This document shows, in pieces, positions 44,113-55,422 of a stretch of 64,000 nucleotides of DNA (position 1 is the first letter of the stretch; each line of letters opens with the position of its first letter). Origin of the DNA: Gigaspora margarita (taxonomy: Eukaryota > Glomeromycota > Glomeromycetes > Diversisporales > Gigasporaceae). The notes beneath the pieces were generated by a model. That model did not search any database, was not told where the DNA came from, and saw nothing but the letters and a program-made list of their open reading frames with translations. The stretch lies in NCBI GenBank assembly GCA_009809945.1, contig WTPW01001234.1, positions 37,617-101,616 of the forward strand, given 5' to 3'. The translations under genes and the position numbers were made by a program.

Positions 44113-45519
44113 TTATAAAAAATTGAATTAATTGATCGACATTTTTGGTGGCGTTTTGTCATATTTTCTGGGGAGCGTAAATCTATATTATCGATGTGAC
44201 ACATATGTACACACAGACGAACTTCCAAATTTCCAGGTATCTAAGTGCATCCCTTAAAACTAATATAATCGTATATTTTTAGAGTGTGGAATTTAGAATT
44301 GATCAAGAATTACTAGAATAACAAGAATTAGATTTCATTTGAAAAGTTTAGCTGCATTTAGATATCTTTTTAATAAACTAAGGGTGCTTCTTTATATCGG
44401 CAAAATCTGATCCCGGATTCCATTATTTAGTTTGGAAATTGATTTAAATTATAAAGACGTAACACGATGCTGTAACACTTCGTTTTATCAATAACTCATG
44501 CTAGCACGGATATCCGGATCGTACGTACGTACGTACGTACGTTTACATGTAAATCTTAATACTGTTACATTGCAGTTACAATCAAAACACATTTACCTCA
44601 AAAGTTCGAATCGGTTATTCAAATTTGGATAATTTTAATTCCATTTTACCATAAATCATTTTACTATTATTGCTAATTACTTTCTTAATTTTCCTTATTT
44701 GGAATTCAAAATTAACCAAAAACGTGTTTTAAGTATTAATAAATATTTGCTAAACCTGAATGAAGTTAGTCAGAGTAACCATCATTTAACCAATTTTACT
44801 TTTAACTAGACAAATTTGTAAAATTCAATAAAAAAAAAGAACTTAATTAAATTCGGTTAAATATCTGTTTCGTTAGTTTTATTCAAAAATTCCAATTAAT
44901 TTGAACAAAGAAAATTATTATTCATTGGTGCATAGCCACCCTTTAATTAAATCAATAAAAAACTGCAACTAGGTTAAAGTTATATTAGGTTCAGGTAAGG
45001 TAAGGTAAATCCTGAGTTAGATCGAAGTTTTTTCGCTTCGATTTTTAACACTAAAGATCTGCACGCTGATTGATCGATCAGGAATAGCGATGAGCTATAC
45101 TGACGATTTACATAAATAAGTTAGTTAAACTTGAAAATTTATATTATAAATCAAAAAAAAAATAAAATAAAATAACTTTGTATACGTAACTATACTTTAA
45201 ATTTAATATAAATATATATTTATTACTTTAAAGTAAAACTTGTTTTATAATTTATTAATTTTTCGGAGCGAAGCGACGGACTTATATGTATATTATCTTT
45301 TATTTTAAATATATACGTATATAAACTTTAGATATTTCAATATTTATGCTATATTTTAAAACTACTAAAGATATTATTATTATTACTTTATCTAATACGT
45401 AGTTAATCTAATTTTAATCATCAGAATTAATTTCTGTATACTATACGTTTTTAAAATTATTTTTTTAAATATATATATATATATTGTTTTTGTTAAGGAG
45501 CTGATAGAAAGAGATAACT

Positions 45520-45735
45520 ATAATTCCCTCTCTACCCCTCCTTTCTAGAGGGGTAAAGAGGGGTAATAAAAAAGGGGTAGAGTAGAGTAGAAAAGGGGTA
45601 AAAAAAAGGGTAATAAAAAGAGAAGTAGAGAGAAAAAAAGGTAGGGGAAGGTAGAGAATGGTAGAAGAAAGTAAAACGAAGGTAGAAAAGGAGATAAAAG
45701 AGAATAGAAAGAAATAAAAAAGGGGACAGATACAA
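45520..45735. repeat. Purine-only minisatellite (AGGGGTARA)
   Basis: GGGGTAAAGAGGGGTAATAA and AGAGAAGTAGAGAG type units make an almost pure purine strand of about 200 bp, with pyrimidines only as T in GGTA. The hydrophobic antisense frame (45,532-45,735) is a translation of this repeat and not a gene. Confidence 0.7.
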
Positions 45736-45904
45736 TATAGTATAGATTACTTTTTTTTTTAAAAAAATATTAAAGTTAGGTATTTTATTATATATATTAT
45801 ATATACAGTTAGATCTTTTAAGCTAACTATAGAAACAACCTCAATATAAGCACAATCTCTTTATAGACACATTTTAAAAATTACTATACTCCCAACTAGT
45901 ACTG

Positions 45905-46152
45905 TATTAACATAGAACAATTTTAAACAATTTTTTCAAATTAAATTTACCTAAAATTTTATTAAGATAATCTATTTTAATTTTTCAAAAATGAATTTAG
46001 CATCTAAAAAAATATATATAATTATATAATTTTTATAATTTTTAAATTAATTGATTAATCATTTAAACTTGGAACATTGAATTGAATAATTTTGAACAAT
46101 TTTGAATATTTGAACAAAAATATAGTTGGGACATGTCCTATGTACAATACTG
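45905..46152. mobile_element. Empty relative of the 13.6-kb hAT-like element
   Basis: Shares AGAACAATTTT, TTTACCTAAAATTTTATTAA, TTAGCATCTAAAAAAATATA and TGAACAATTTTGAATATTTG in the same order as 13,660-14,150. It lacks the TAGGGTTC insertion. Ends GTACTGTATTAACATAG and CCTATGTACAATACTG are inverse; flanking duplication not clear. Confidence 0.6.
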
Positions 46153-46588
46153 CTTCCAACTTTGTAATTATAGAGAGAGTTAACTATATATTTTATAATT
46201 AATATAGTATTAATTAATATTAAAAAGCTAATTAAACAAACTATAGAAGATATGAAGTAATTAATTTAAATATTTAAATGTTTTAAAAAAAGTAATTTAT
46301 ACTATATGTAATCAAAAATTTATCAAATTTTATTAGATAATTATTAAGGTATTTTTAATAAAATCAAAAAATTTTGTTTTAGCTTATGTTTTTATTATAA
46401 AATGTATTTGTAATAGTTTTGCACTTATGCTTTTAAATCCTTTAGGCTTAGTCTAATTTGGTTTGGTCCAAGATTTGAAACTAAATCAAACCTTAACTTT
46501 TACTAGTTTTAAACTTCAAATAAAACTCAAATTTAATTAAATTTCAGTTTGAATTTATTTAAAAGTTTGCAAACTAATTGGTGTTTAA

Positions 46589-47303
46589 GGGTAGAGAATA
46601 TGTAGATCAATTTTCATATGATATGCATAGCAAATAGTGTTTAAAATTCAATTTTATTTTAATGTGCGAAAAAACTTAGCAATTCTTGTTAACATAATAA
46701 AATAATTAAAAAATTATTCACAACATGCACAATACATAATAAAATCTGCAGATTCTTAAAAATTTTTGCTTGTGGAATTAACTTTCAATTTGTGTTCTGC
46801 AAATCCTGCATATAAATTTTAAACACTGATGGCAAATCAAGACCTTATATAGAGAATAAAATATGCTACTGATAAAAATTTTCAAGAACACAATTAAGTT
46901 TTTTAAAATTATATATTTTTATAGATTAAAATATGCTTTTTCTAAAGATATAAATTTTAATAAACAAATTATTTTAAAAAAGTATACTTGTATATATTAT
47001 AAAGTTTAGTATAGTAGTCTCAAATTTGCTAGGGTTATACAAAATTATTAATTTTGATTACCTAGATCATATGATCATCATATGATTTTTGTAAACAAAA
47101 AATCAATACCCAATCTCTAACTACATATTTCTCAGCAAATATCTAACCAATATTAATGATTTTACTACTATTAGAATCACAAATACCTATTCTACAACTT
47201 TTATAATAAATTTAAAATAACTTAATAAAATTTTCTTTAATTTTAAAATGAAAAAATTTTTGCTATTAAGATCATATAAAAATAATCTACGTATCCTCTA
47301 CCC
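46589..47303. mobile_element. TIR element with GGGTAGAG ends and TTAA flanks
   Basis: GGGTAGAGAATATGTAGATC and ATCTACGTATCCTCTACCC are inverse. TTAA lies on both sides (46,585-46,588 and 47,304-47,307), which would fit a piggyBac-type target. Because TTAA is palindromic and AT-rich, chance cannot be excluded. Contains the nested 46,635-46,828 element. Non-coding. Confidence 0.55.
46635..46828. mobile_element. 194-bp hAT-like MITE (TAGTGTTTAAAATT ends)
   Basis: TAGTGTTTAAAATTCAATTT to ATAAATTTTAAACACTG. Flanks ATAGCAAA and ATGGCAAA match at 7 of 8. Nested in the TTAA-flanked element. Confidence 0.7.
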
Positions 47304-47809
47304 TTAAATATACAAATATAGTATATTAATATTTTGTACCAGGTTTGATTAAACATTGTAATACAAACTTCTAATCTGCAAACTAGATTTCAAAATACTT
47401 ATAATAACATAATCAAAAAATTTTAAAATAAATATTTATTTTGTCAAAAATTGCTTATTTACAAAAAACTGCATAATAAACTACTTTTAGTACTCTAATA
47501 AATAGTTTTTTTTAAATTAATTGTCCAGAGTAAAGTAAAGGATCTTTAGATTTTTTGCATTGTGATCAGTGAAGAATATTTAATGTTCTCAATGTTCTCA
47601 AGAACATTCAAAAAAATTTAAGAACACTGCATTTAGAAATCATGTTCTCTTTTGAGAACAAACTAAGAACATAAAATTTATAATTTATGTTCTCATAAGA
47701 TATATATAAAATTAAAAGTTTGCTATCTATTGTCACTGGTGATTGTTACTAGTATTATGTGAATATAATTAGCCAATAGTATATTATATGTATGTTTATT
47801 ACCTATGTT

Positions 47810-48345
47810 TCTGAAAATAAGCTACCTTTTCTGGANGATTNTGGACACAAAAAATCTGGGATAGCTTATTTTTGGATAAAATCGATTTTGGTCAATCGCC
47901 AATAGTTGTTACATAGTAAAGTCTAAATTCTACTATATAAATCGATTATTGGTGCTTAAGTAAACTTATTTGGGAGACTAAACTACACCTAATCTAAAAG
48001 TTTCATCAAAATAGGAATACTTTTTATTATTTGAATTTTAATTTTTACCTTCAACGAATATATTTTGTTAATAAAATTTTAATCTCTTCGTTGAGCGTAA
48101 AAATTAAAATCCAATTAATAAAAAGTTCTTCAATTTCGTTGAAAATTTCAGGGTATATGTATTTTGATCTTCTNAATAAGTTTACTTAAGCGACTTTAAT
48201 CGNTTTACTTAGTAAAATTTGGACTTTACTATGTAGCAACTTTTATCAATCGTGGGGTAGCTTATTTTTGGGTCAAAGATGTTTTTGCATTTCTTGAACA
48301 AAAGAGAAGGGCAGCTTATTTTTGGAGNTAGCTTATTTCAGCAAT
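47810..48345. repeat. Hairpin-core unit in the 47.6-kb element
   Basis: GTTGTTACATAGTAAAGTCT and ACTTTACTATGTAGCAACTT pair as the ends of a ~340-bp fold-back, with the AGCTTATTTTTGG flanks also inverted. Same core as in 384-1997, 17,561-18,168 and 21,323-21,915. Confidence 0.65.
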
Positions 48346-48619
48346 ATAATTATTGATAAATACAATAATAGAATTTTTACAGTAATTACTATGACACTAA
48401 ACCTATCTAGTAATAGAACTTACCAGAATTAGAAATTTAGATTGCTTAATTATCTTTAATAATCAAGTTAATGGTTCTTTTTATAAAAAATTTAATTTTT
48501 AATAAGCTTATAATTTTTAGGCCAATTCTCCTTATTTTTAATTATAGCTTATTCATTAGTAAATACAATTTTAATTTTAAAAAAAAAATTATAATAAATA
48601 AATGAAAATTTATTAATTT

Positions 48620-48853
48620 ACACCAGGTGTATATACACACATACTAATTATTGATTTACAAATTTGTGCAATAGATAAATTATAAACGAAAAATTAGAAT
48701 CTTAAGGTTAGAGTAAGAATAGCTTTAGGGTTAGAGAAGGCTATAGTTTATACTAAAATTTAGCAAGAAATATTTTTTGTTAGAACCCCAAAAGCTATTA
48801 TATAATCAGAATTTTAAGATATCAATATATGTGTGTACATACACCTGGTGTAC
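48620..48853. mobile_element. Short TIR element (CACCAGGTGTATATACACAC ends)
   Basis: ACACCAGGTGTATATACACA and GTGTGTACATACACCTGGTG are inverse. The interior carries a TTAGGGTTAGAGAAGG block and GCAAGAAATATTTTTTGTTA, shared in reverse with the 2.6-kb and 10.6-kb elements. Confidence 0.65.
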
Positions 48854-49225
48854 AAATAGCAATTGTCTAAATAAATTTATTATAAATATAATATATTTTA
48901 AAAATTTGATTTTTAAAAAAATTATTATAGTACACACTAACTTTTTTTTGAGAACATGAAATTATAACTTTATGTTCTCAAAGAACAAAAAATTTTTTTC
49001 AGAAATTCTTCACTGATTGTGATACAAAGTTACTTTCTTGATGTATTACATATTAAAACATCAAAAAATGTAACTTTACACTTTCTGTTTATTTAATCAC
49101 ATGATTTTAAATTTTTTTAATTAGTTATATATACCAATTTATGAAATTAATAATAACTTTTAATTTACTAGTCTATTTTGAATAATTTAACTACCAAAAT
49201 ATTTGTTTTGATAAGATAATAATAA

Positions 49226-49275
49226 GAGAAGTGCAGTAAATTATGTAATTTTCTAGGGGGTCCTCTATCTATCGC
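49226..49275 (+). repeat. End fragment of the GGGAAGTGCAG PIF-like family
   Basis: GAGAAGTGCAGTAAATTATG with TTTTCTAGGGGGTCCTCTATC matches the left end of 17,561-18,168, then diverges at CGTCTAGTAATG. The opposite end is absent. Confidence 0.55.
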
Positions 49276-49655
49276 GTCTAGTAATGTGGGCTGACCCCAG
49301 CTCATTAACTGGGCAGGTGGGCAGGCCGAGGGTTGATTTGCACCTTTGTAGGCTGGCCTAGCTGATGTATTGTTAAATTTTTTTGCCCAATAGAAATGAA
49401 TGACAGAGTAAAGTAAAAACAATATAAATCTGATTTTTTATTTAGCATTTTTGGATTATAGCTATTTTTATAAAGTTTGGACAACTGAAGAATTTTTGAA
49501 TTGAAATTTATAAATTATAGTCTTGGACAATTTTCTTTATTGTTCCAAAATTTACAAAAACAGATATAATTTTTGATTCTAAGAGTTTTTAATTTAGTTT
49601 AGTCGCAGTATTATTTATTTTATAAATTTTATATTTGGTCTTTTATTTATAAATA
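49276..49655. other. Filler before the LINE, with a GC-richer patch
   Basis: 49,283-49,365 is unusually GC-rich for the window (CATTAACTGGGCAGGTGGGC and GGCTGGCCTAGCTGATG). It may be the tail of another element. No gene. Confidence 0.35.
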
Positions 49656-49656
49656 A

Positions 49657-49884
49657 TGTCATGGCTAATGCTGAAGTTGGCTAATGCTAAAGCTATAGGG
49701 TCTCGATTTGAAACTATAAGTTCTGCAAAAATCTATATATACTCAATAAATATGAAATCTATACCCATACCCTACCCTAACCCTATAAGACAAAAACAAA
49801 AAAAACATCCAAAAAAAATTTTTAAATTTTATATCAAATAGGTTATAGCTTCGGCATTAGCCAACTTTAGCATCAGCTGTGACA
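49657..49884. mobile_element. TIR MITE with GGCTAATGC repeats
   Basis: TGTCATGGCTAATGCTGAAG and the inverse of its right end, TGTCACAGCTGATGCTAAAG, both continue with TTGGCTAATGC and AAGCTATA. AATAA lies on both sides but the flanks are simple sequence. The plus-strand frame here is not coding. Confidence 0.65.
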
Positions 49885-50542
49885 AATAATAATAATAATC
49901 AAACGGAACTCTTTCTGCTAATCATCAGAACCAAATCGAGAGCCAAGGAAACAATAACAAAACACATAAAATTATAAGAAAAATATAGTACGAACACTAA
50001 ACATAGTATAGAAAATTATCTCAATGTCAAAGAGAATAACTCAAAACAAAACAACACAACTAAAAACACAGAAAATACAAATTTTCTTATGGAGAAACAA
50101 AAACATAGGTGGCAAGCAAGAGAAAAACATATAAGAAGATAATGTAATGATTGATAATATAAACAAAGAACGAAGAAATAATAAAAAAACTATCTTGGTG
50201 TAGTTGAGTAGTACAAAAAATAACTAGAAAACACATACAGCTGATTTGTTATATACAACAAAAATACAAAGGAAATATTTTGTCAAAAGTGGGCGATAGT
50301 GGAAACCTACACTGCAGATCATTAACAGATTACGTAAACAAGTAGACATGTACAAAAAAACAATAAATAGCAAATAAACAATAGAAGATCAGCCACATCA
50401 AAACAGATAAACAAACACATAAACATGAAAATACCTATAATTAGTAATCAACAAGATAAGTAGAAGATAAATGAACATCAAACAGGTACCAAACTGAAAA
50501 GTAAAGATCCTTAAGAGTAAATGTAAGGCACTTAGAGATGGC

Positions 50543-51870
50543 ATGCAGAAATGTATAAATTTTTTAAACATGACGTGTATGAGAACACAGATGATTGACT
50601 CTGAGTTAGCAAAAACAATGGAAATAGTATTAGCAGAAGAGATATATCTAATTAGACATTTACTAGAAAATTACAGCAACCTAACAGAGAAGCAGTTCAA
50701 AGATATACAGGCACTCACAAATGAGAAGAGAAAAGAGTATAAGAAAATTTGTATGAGAAAGAGAATGTTAATAGAAGCAGAAAACAGTACAATAGACTAT
50801 GGTATCAAAGAAAAAATGTGCAGCACAGTAGAACTAACGAACATAGATATGGTGGTAGTAAATCAAACATCTTGTATAATTAACAAGAATGAAAGCTATG
50901 AAATAAAGACAAACAATATAGAAGAGGAAAAGACTAAAGCCGCACAAGAATTAGTTCCAACAGCGCAAAGCACACAAGTATTAAAGGAAGATACTAGTAT
51001 CATTAGAAAGAACAGAGAAAAACCAAATAGAATATACACAGTATAGGATATACCCAGAGATATGTCACTAAGCACGCTCTAGAAGAAATTGAATTTCTTT
51101 GGGAATGTATCAATTATCCAATGAAGAGGCAGAGAAACAAGCAGTGCAGTCCTAATACAAATCAGATTTAAGAGTGTAGAAAGAAAACAAAATTGGGAAA
51201 GCAAATGGGCTATTGCACTTGAAAGACCAGGAAGATTGTTACGCATGACAATAAATGAATTTGACAGGGAGGAATTAGGAAAAAGAAATTAATATAAAAC
51301 AAAAGTAACAAATGTACCAAAGTATGCAATTAATTCACTTCTACTAAGACAACTGAGTAGAGTAAATGCAAGTCAGTTTATATTACAAACAACTGTCATG
51401 GTAATCAAAGAAAGATAGCAATAGTATATTTCGAATCACAAGAAGACATAACAAAAGCAAAAGAATCTGGAATATACTACTATAATACAAAACTCGAGTA
51501 GTGGAATCTGTTGTGCGAAGTACAGAAAGAAAGTGAAGAATATAGAAACACAAAGTTAAAACACAACGAAGGATTAAAGAGAAAGTATTCATAGAGAAAT
51601 TAAATGCTAACAAGAAAAGAGAAGGGAATTTGCGAAGAGAAAATGAAGAAGCAAAAGGTCTAAGATTTTGGAGCAAAAAAGCAACATCCACCATTTTGAT
51701 AGCAGCCATAAAAAAAATTATGAACTATGGAATAGAAGAGGAAAAAGTATAGAAAGATATAGCAGCAGAAGTTCCAAAAGAGATAACATAAATGAAGAGA
51801 TATGGATGAAATTGAAGGAGTTGAAAAGTACAATTAAAGGGCTAGTAGGCCTTAACTACTCCTAATGGGC
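50543..51870 (+). pseudogene. LINE ORF1-like, RRM-type RNA-binding remnant
   Basis: The first 167 codons (to 51,046) are open and Lys/Glu-rich. After a TAG the same frame continues DIPRDMSLSTL, FFGNV, IQIRFKSVERK and WAIALERP, an RRM-like beginning. A frame change leads to IAIVYFESQEDITKAKESGI, which resembles an RRM end in LINE ORF1 proteins. ORF1 proteins coat the element RNA. Stops at several sites break it. The RRM call is by pattern only. Confidence 0.5.
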
Positions 51871-52220
51871 GCACTAGTTGAATTACAGAATAATAGTAGA
51901 TAGCAAGAGTCTACTAATCGACAAGGCACAATAAACTTAAGACTTACAGTGCAAAATAAAAATAGAGAATCAAGTAGGGCAGCACAAAATAGAAGTGGAG
52001 AGATAGATGTATTTCTGGCAGAACAAAGACTAGCCTTTGAAACATTGCAAAAGAAAGAGACTAACTATAAAGCGCATATAACTAAAAAGAAAGATCTGAA
52101 AACCTGTAACAAAACTAGAAAGTTAGGAGAAAGAAAAGAAAATCTAAAATCAAGCGGGCCCAAGCAAGAAAAAAAGAAAAAGAAGTAAACACCAGAGAAA
52201 GTTATACAGAAAAAGAAAAC

Positions 52221-55023
52221 TGGTCCTTGTGTAAAATAGAAACGCATAATATCAACGGAATCAAGAGCAGTAAGATAAAGCTTGAGGCAATTATCAATAT
52301 AATAAAGGAATAAAAAATAGACTTTATGGAAATCTGTGAAACAAATATAGCAGAGAAAAAAGGAAAGCTAACATTAAAAAATGAGTCAGAAATAATAAGT
52401 ATTTGAACAGAGACAATAGAGAAAAAAAAGAAGGAATTTGGAAAAAAGTAGTTAAAACATGTAGCAAAGGTAAAAAAACTCAAAGCATATGCACTTAAAG
52501 TGGACCTAATATTCAAAAGATTAGATTATAGTATAATAGCATTGTATGTTCCCCCAAATAATATGAATATAAGGAAGAAAATATGGAAATTTATTCAAAA
52601 TAGACTAGACCAAAATTATAAAAAAGAACAGAGATTTATAATACTAGGAAATTTCAATCATGAGTGGCAAGAAGAAGCTCTTCTAAAAGATCACGAAGTA
52701 GAAAAAAACAGGGAGTCAAAAAACATGTTCTATTTTATATTAAATAAGGGTTTGATAGACTCGCACAAATGTTAGAAGCAAGAAAAAGCAAAACCCACAT
52801 GGAAAGGGAGAGGAGTAGAAACCCATATTGATTAAATATGGCTATCTAGAGAATGCAAAAACAATGTACTTAAAACATATACCTTGGATATGTCAAAAAC
52901 AATGACAAGCAACAATGACTTTGTAGTAACCAGAATACTAACGGACATAAACAAGAGCTGTATAAGAGCTGCAGCATGTAGAAAAGCAAAAACAAAGAGG
53001 ATTGAATTAGATATAGAAAATATAAAGAACGAAGACTGAATAGCATATGCTCAGTATTTAGATAAAAGATTGGAAACAAAGTGGAGAGAGTATCAGAAAG
53101 AGAACAATATTGAAAAAATGCACAATCAGGAGGTCTTAGACAAGATATGGAAACTAATCAAAGAAGGTATTATCACATCAGTAAATAAGCACTTACCAAA
53201 AAAGTGTAAAATTAAAGCCATCATTCAGAGTATGCAAAGCGAGGAACTACAGAAAATGAGAAAATGAGTTAAAACTCTGAGCAAGTTGTGTAGAAGAAAT
53301 AAACATAATATAGGGAAAAACATCAAGAAGAACGATCAATGTGCAATACATCAAAACTTAGAAGAGGAGAACTTGATACAAAACAGTTACATAGTTTGGT
53401 CAGAGAAATTAGAGAAAAAGTTAACAGAACAATGGAAGAAAGAATACAACACATGGCACATAATATGAAATAAGGCTGAAGAAGAAGACATGCGAAAATG
53501 CATAGAAGCAAGAGGTGAAATGATTGTTTCAGACCAATATAGGATGTTAAATAGTATATATGATAGGTACAGAGACAAGATAGTAATAGATAGATTAGTA
53601 GTGGACAAAGAGGAAGAGAAAATTTTGTTAAACAATAAAATAAAAGTAAAGGACCATGTAGCAGAACACTTTGAAAACCAATACAGCTCTAGAAAGATAA
53701 AAGTAGACAAAATGGATGAAAAATGAAAAATGCAGTATAGTCCAATCAAAGATATAGATGAAAACTGGTACAAGGAGCTAACTGAGAAGATAGGTGAACA
53801 GGAATAGCAAGAGGCTATGGAAAAGACCAAAAATAACTTGGTACCAGGTGCATTCAGAATAATATACATGGTACTTAAAAAAGTAGGAAAGAAAACTAAC
53901 AAGATACTATGAACATTTGCAATTATGTGCATAAGTAATAGAAAAATCCCAAAAGAATAAAAGAAGGGCTTACTTTATGCAATACCCAAAAATAAATTTT
54001 GGAACTATAATCTTAATAATATTCATCCAATAATGTTATTAGAAACACTACGTAAAACAACAGTAAGGATAATTAATGGAAGGATGAGCAGAACATTCAA
54101 AGATAAAGGAGTACTAAAAGGAAATAATTTCGCAGGCTTGCCCAGAGATTTTATGAGCACTTCAATACAGATAATAAACAATATAATTGAGGAAGTGAGA
54201 GAGAAAGGGAAAAAACTCTGGGTTTTATTGCAAGACATAAAAAAGGCATTTGACTCAGTAAGCCTTTTCATACTCAAACTTGCAATAGAAAGAATCAAAA
54301 TACTGCCAAGGGTCATAGAATTTTTATTGGTCTTATATGAAAATTAGAAAATTGAAGTTATCACTGAGTTTGGCAATAGTCGAGAGGTAAATGCAAAAGA
54401 CAGTATTGACCAAGGGGAGGTAGTGTCTCCTCTAATGTGGAGAATATTCTATAATCCATTGTTGAGAATGGTACAGGACCAAAAAAACCTAGGATATGAG
54501 ATATTGGTACAATGGCCAACTGATATAGTATTAGAAAAGACAGATGAAATATCATGGAGACAGGCGGCAATAGTTTACACAGATAATACTACATGGATCG
54601 CAAAGTCAAGAGAAGACCTAAAATTAATTATAAGTATAGCTAATGAATTCTATGAGATTAATGATATAAAAATAAATGAGAAGAAATCAGAGCTTCTAGT
54701 AATTAATGGCAATGGTATGGAGTTAAATGTTGAAGTAGAAGAAAATAAAAGCATAGTGCAGGCAAAAAATGCAGATCAAGCAGTAAGATTCTTAGGAGTT
54801 TGGCTAATAGAAAAAGAAGAAAAAAGGCACATAAATAAAATAATTCAAAGAGAAATAAAAGCACTAGTGCAGGTAGTTAAAGAAAAGAGGATCACGTTGA
54901 GTCAGTTGATATATATAAACAATAAGATATTACTGCCAATAGCAGAATACAGGCTACAAACAACATTTTTAAGTAGAAAGGAATGTGAAAAGCTGCAACG
55001 GCTATTTTTGAGAATAGTATAGT
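52221..55023 (+). pseudogene. LINE ORF2: AP endonuclease and reverse transcriptase (inactive)
   Basis: One reading frame can be followed throughout, interrupted by stops rather than frame changes. Endonuclease: HNINGIKSSKIKLEAI and MEICETN near 52,240-52,345, then FIILGNFNHEW at about 52,640, where the usual GDFN aspartate is Asn. SNND at about 52,910 stands where SDH is expected. RT: AGLPRDFMSTS (54,136), VLLQDIKKAFDSVS (motif A, 54,223), DQGEVVSPLMW (motif B, 54,409), AAIVYTDNTTWIA (motif C, 54,568) and KSELLVIN. Motif C should be YADD; YTDN loses one catalytic aspartate. The protein made target-site nicks and cDNA when intact. Confidence 0.8.
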
Positions 55024-55024
55024 A

Positions 55025-55422
55025 CAGGACACCTAAAGGCTTCCCAAACTTTAAAAGCCAATAGCATTTAATATAAAAATAATATCAAAAAAAATGGGCC
55101 ACTATTTTGTAGTTTAACTAATTTACTACAACTTAGCGGCTCTAATTTTTTAAAACTTATTATAAAATTTTAATATATATGTGTTTAAAAGTGTGCTATT
55201 TTTATATGATATGGAAAAAATTACCTCAAAATGGAACAAGTCATGTGTTTTGGCTCACTGCTATTGGTTAATTTTAAAATATTTTAAAATTGATTTTAAA
55301 AATTAATTTTAAAAATTAATTTTTAACCAATCAAAATACAGGATTTTAAAAAAACATCAAATTTGATTATAAAATTTTGAAAATGGGACAAGTCACATGA
55401 CTTCCACCTTTAGGTATCCTGC
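55025..55422. mobile_element. 398-bp TIR element inside LINE ORF2
   Basis: CAGGACACCTAAAGGCTTCC and the inverse of CACCTTTAGGTATCCTG are TIRs. The ORF2 peptide LFLRIV before it continues as KQKSSLAL after it, matching GLVKQKYN in the other LINE copy, so the insertion is exact to a few bases. A TA or short GTA duplication is possible. It post-dates the LINE. Confidence 0.75.

Larger units (their letters stand above)
40300..45500. other. Unique island DNA without a confident gene
   Basis: Mostly single-copy sequence with scattered CpG. A short open patch after a TTATTTCAG acceptor-like site (40,462-40,560) encodes CIDLCHLCAETAKGYA before a stop. It might be a terminal exon, but no upstream exon is clear. 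Frames at 42,129-42,320 and 44,031-44,228 show no motif. Short duplications such as GGTTATCGGCTAAAACTATT and GGTTAACGGTTAAATGCTGT (about 41,060 and 41,280) mark an older local repeat. Confidence 0.35.
47567..49015. mobile_element. 1.45-kb hAT-like element with exact 8-bp TSD
   Basis: CAGTGAAGAATATTTAATGT to AGAAATTCTTCACTG, with ATTGTGAT duplicated exactly (47,559-47,566 and 49,016-49,023). Subterminal repeats of TGTTCTCAAGAACAT lie at both ends. The middle holds the hairpin core (47,905-48,245) and the element 48,620-48,853. No transposase seen. A few ambiguous bases. Confidence 0.8.

Noticed and set aside
44995..45110. Possible C/D snoRNA (CGATGAG and CTGAC boxes) near 45,080
   Set aside because: The boxes are too close together and no terminal stem is evident.
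45532..45735. Hydrophobic minus-strand protein
   Set aside because: Translation of a purine-only minisatellite.
49283..49365. GC-richer patch as a gene fragment
   Set aside because: The 84-codon minus-strand frame across it has no motif, and composition alone is not evidence of coding.
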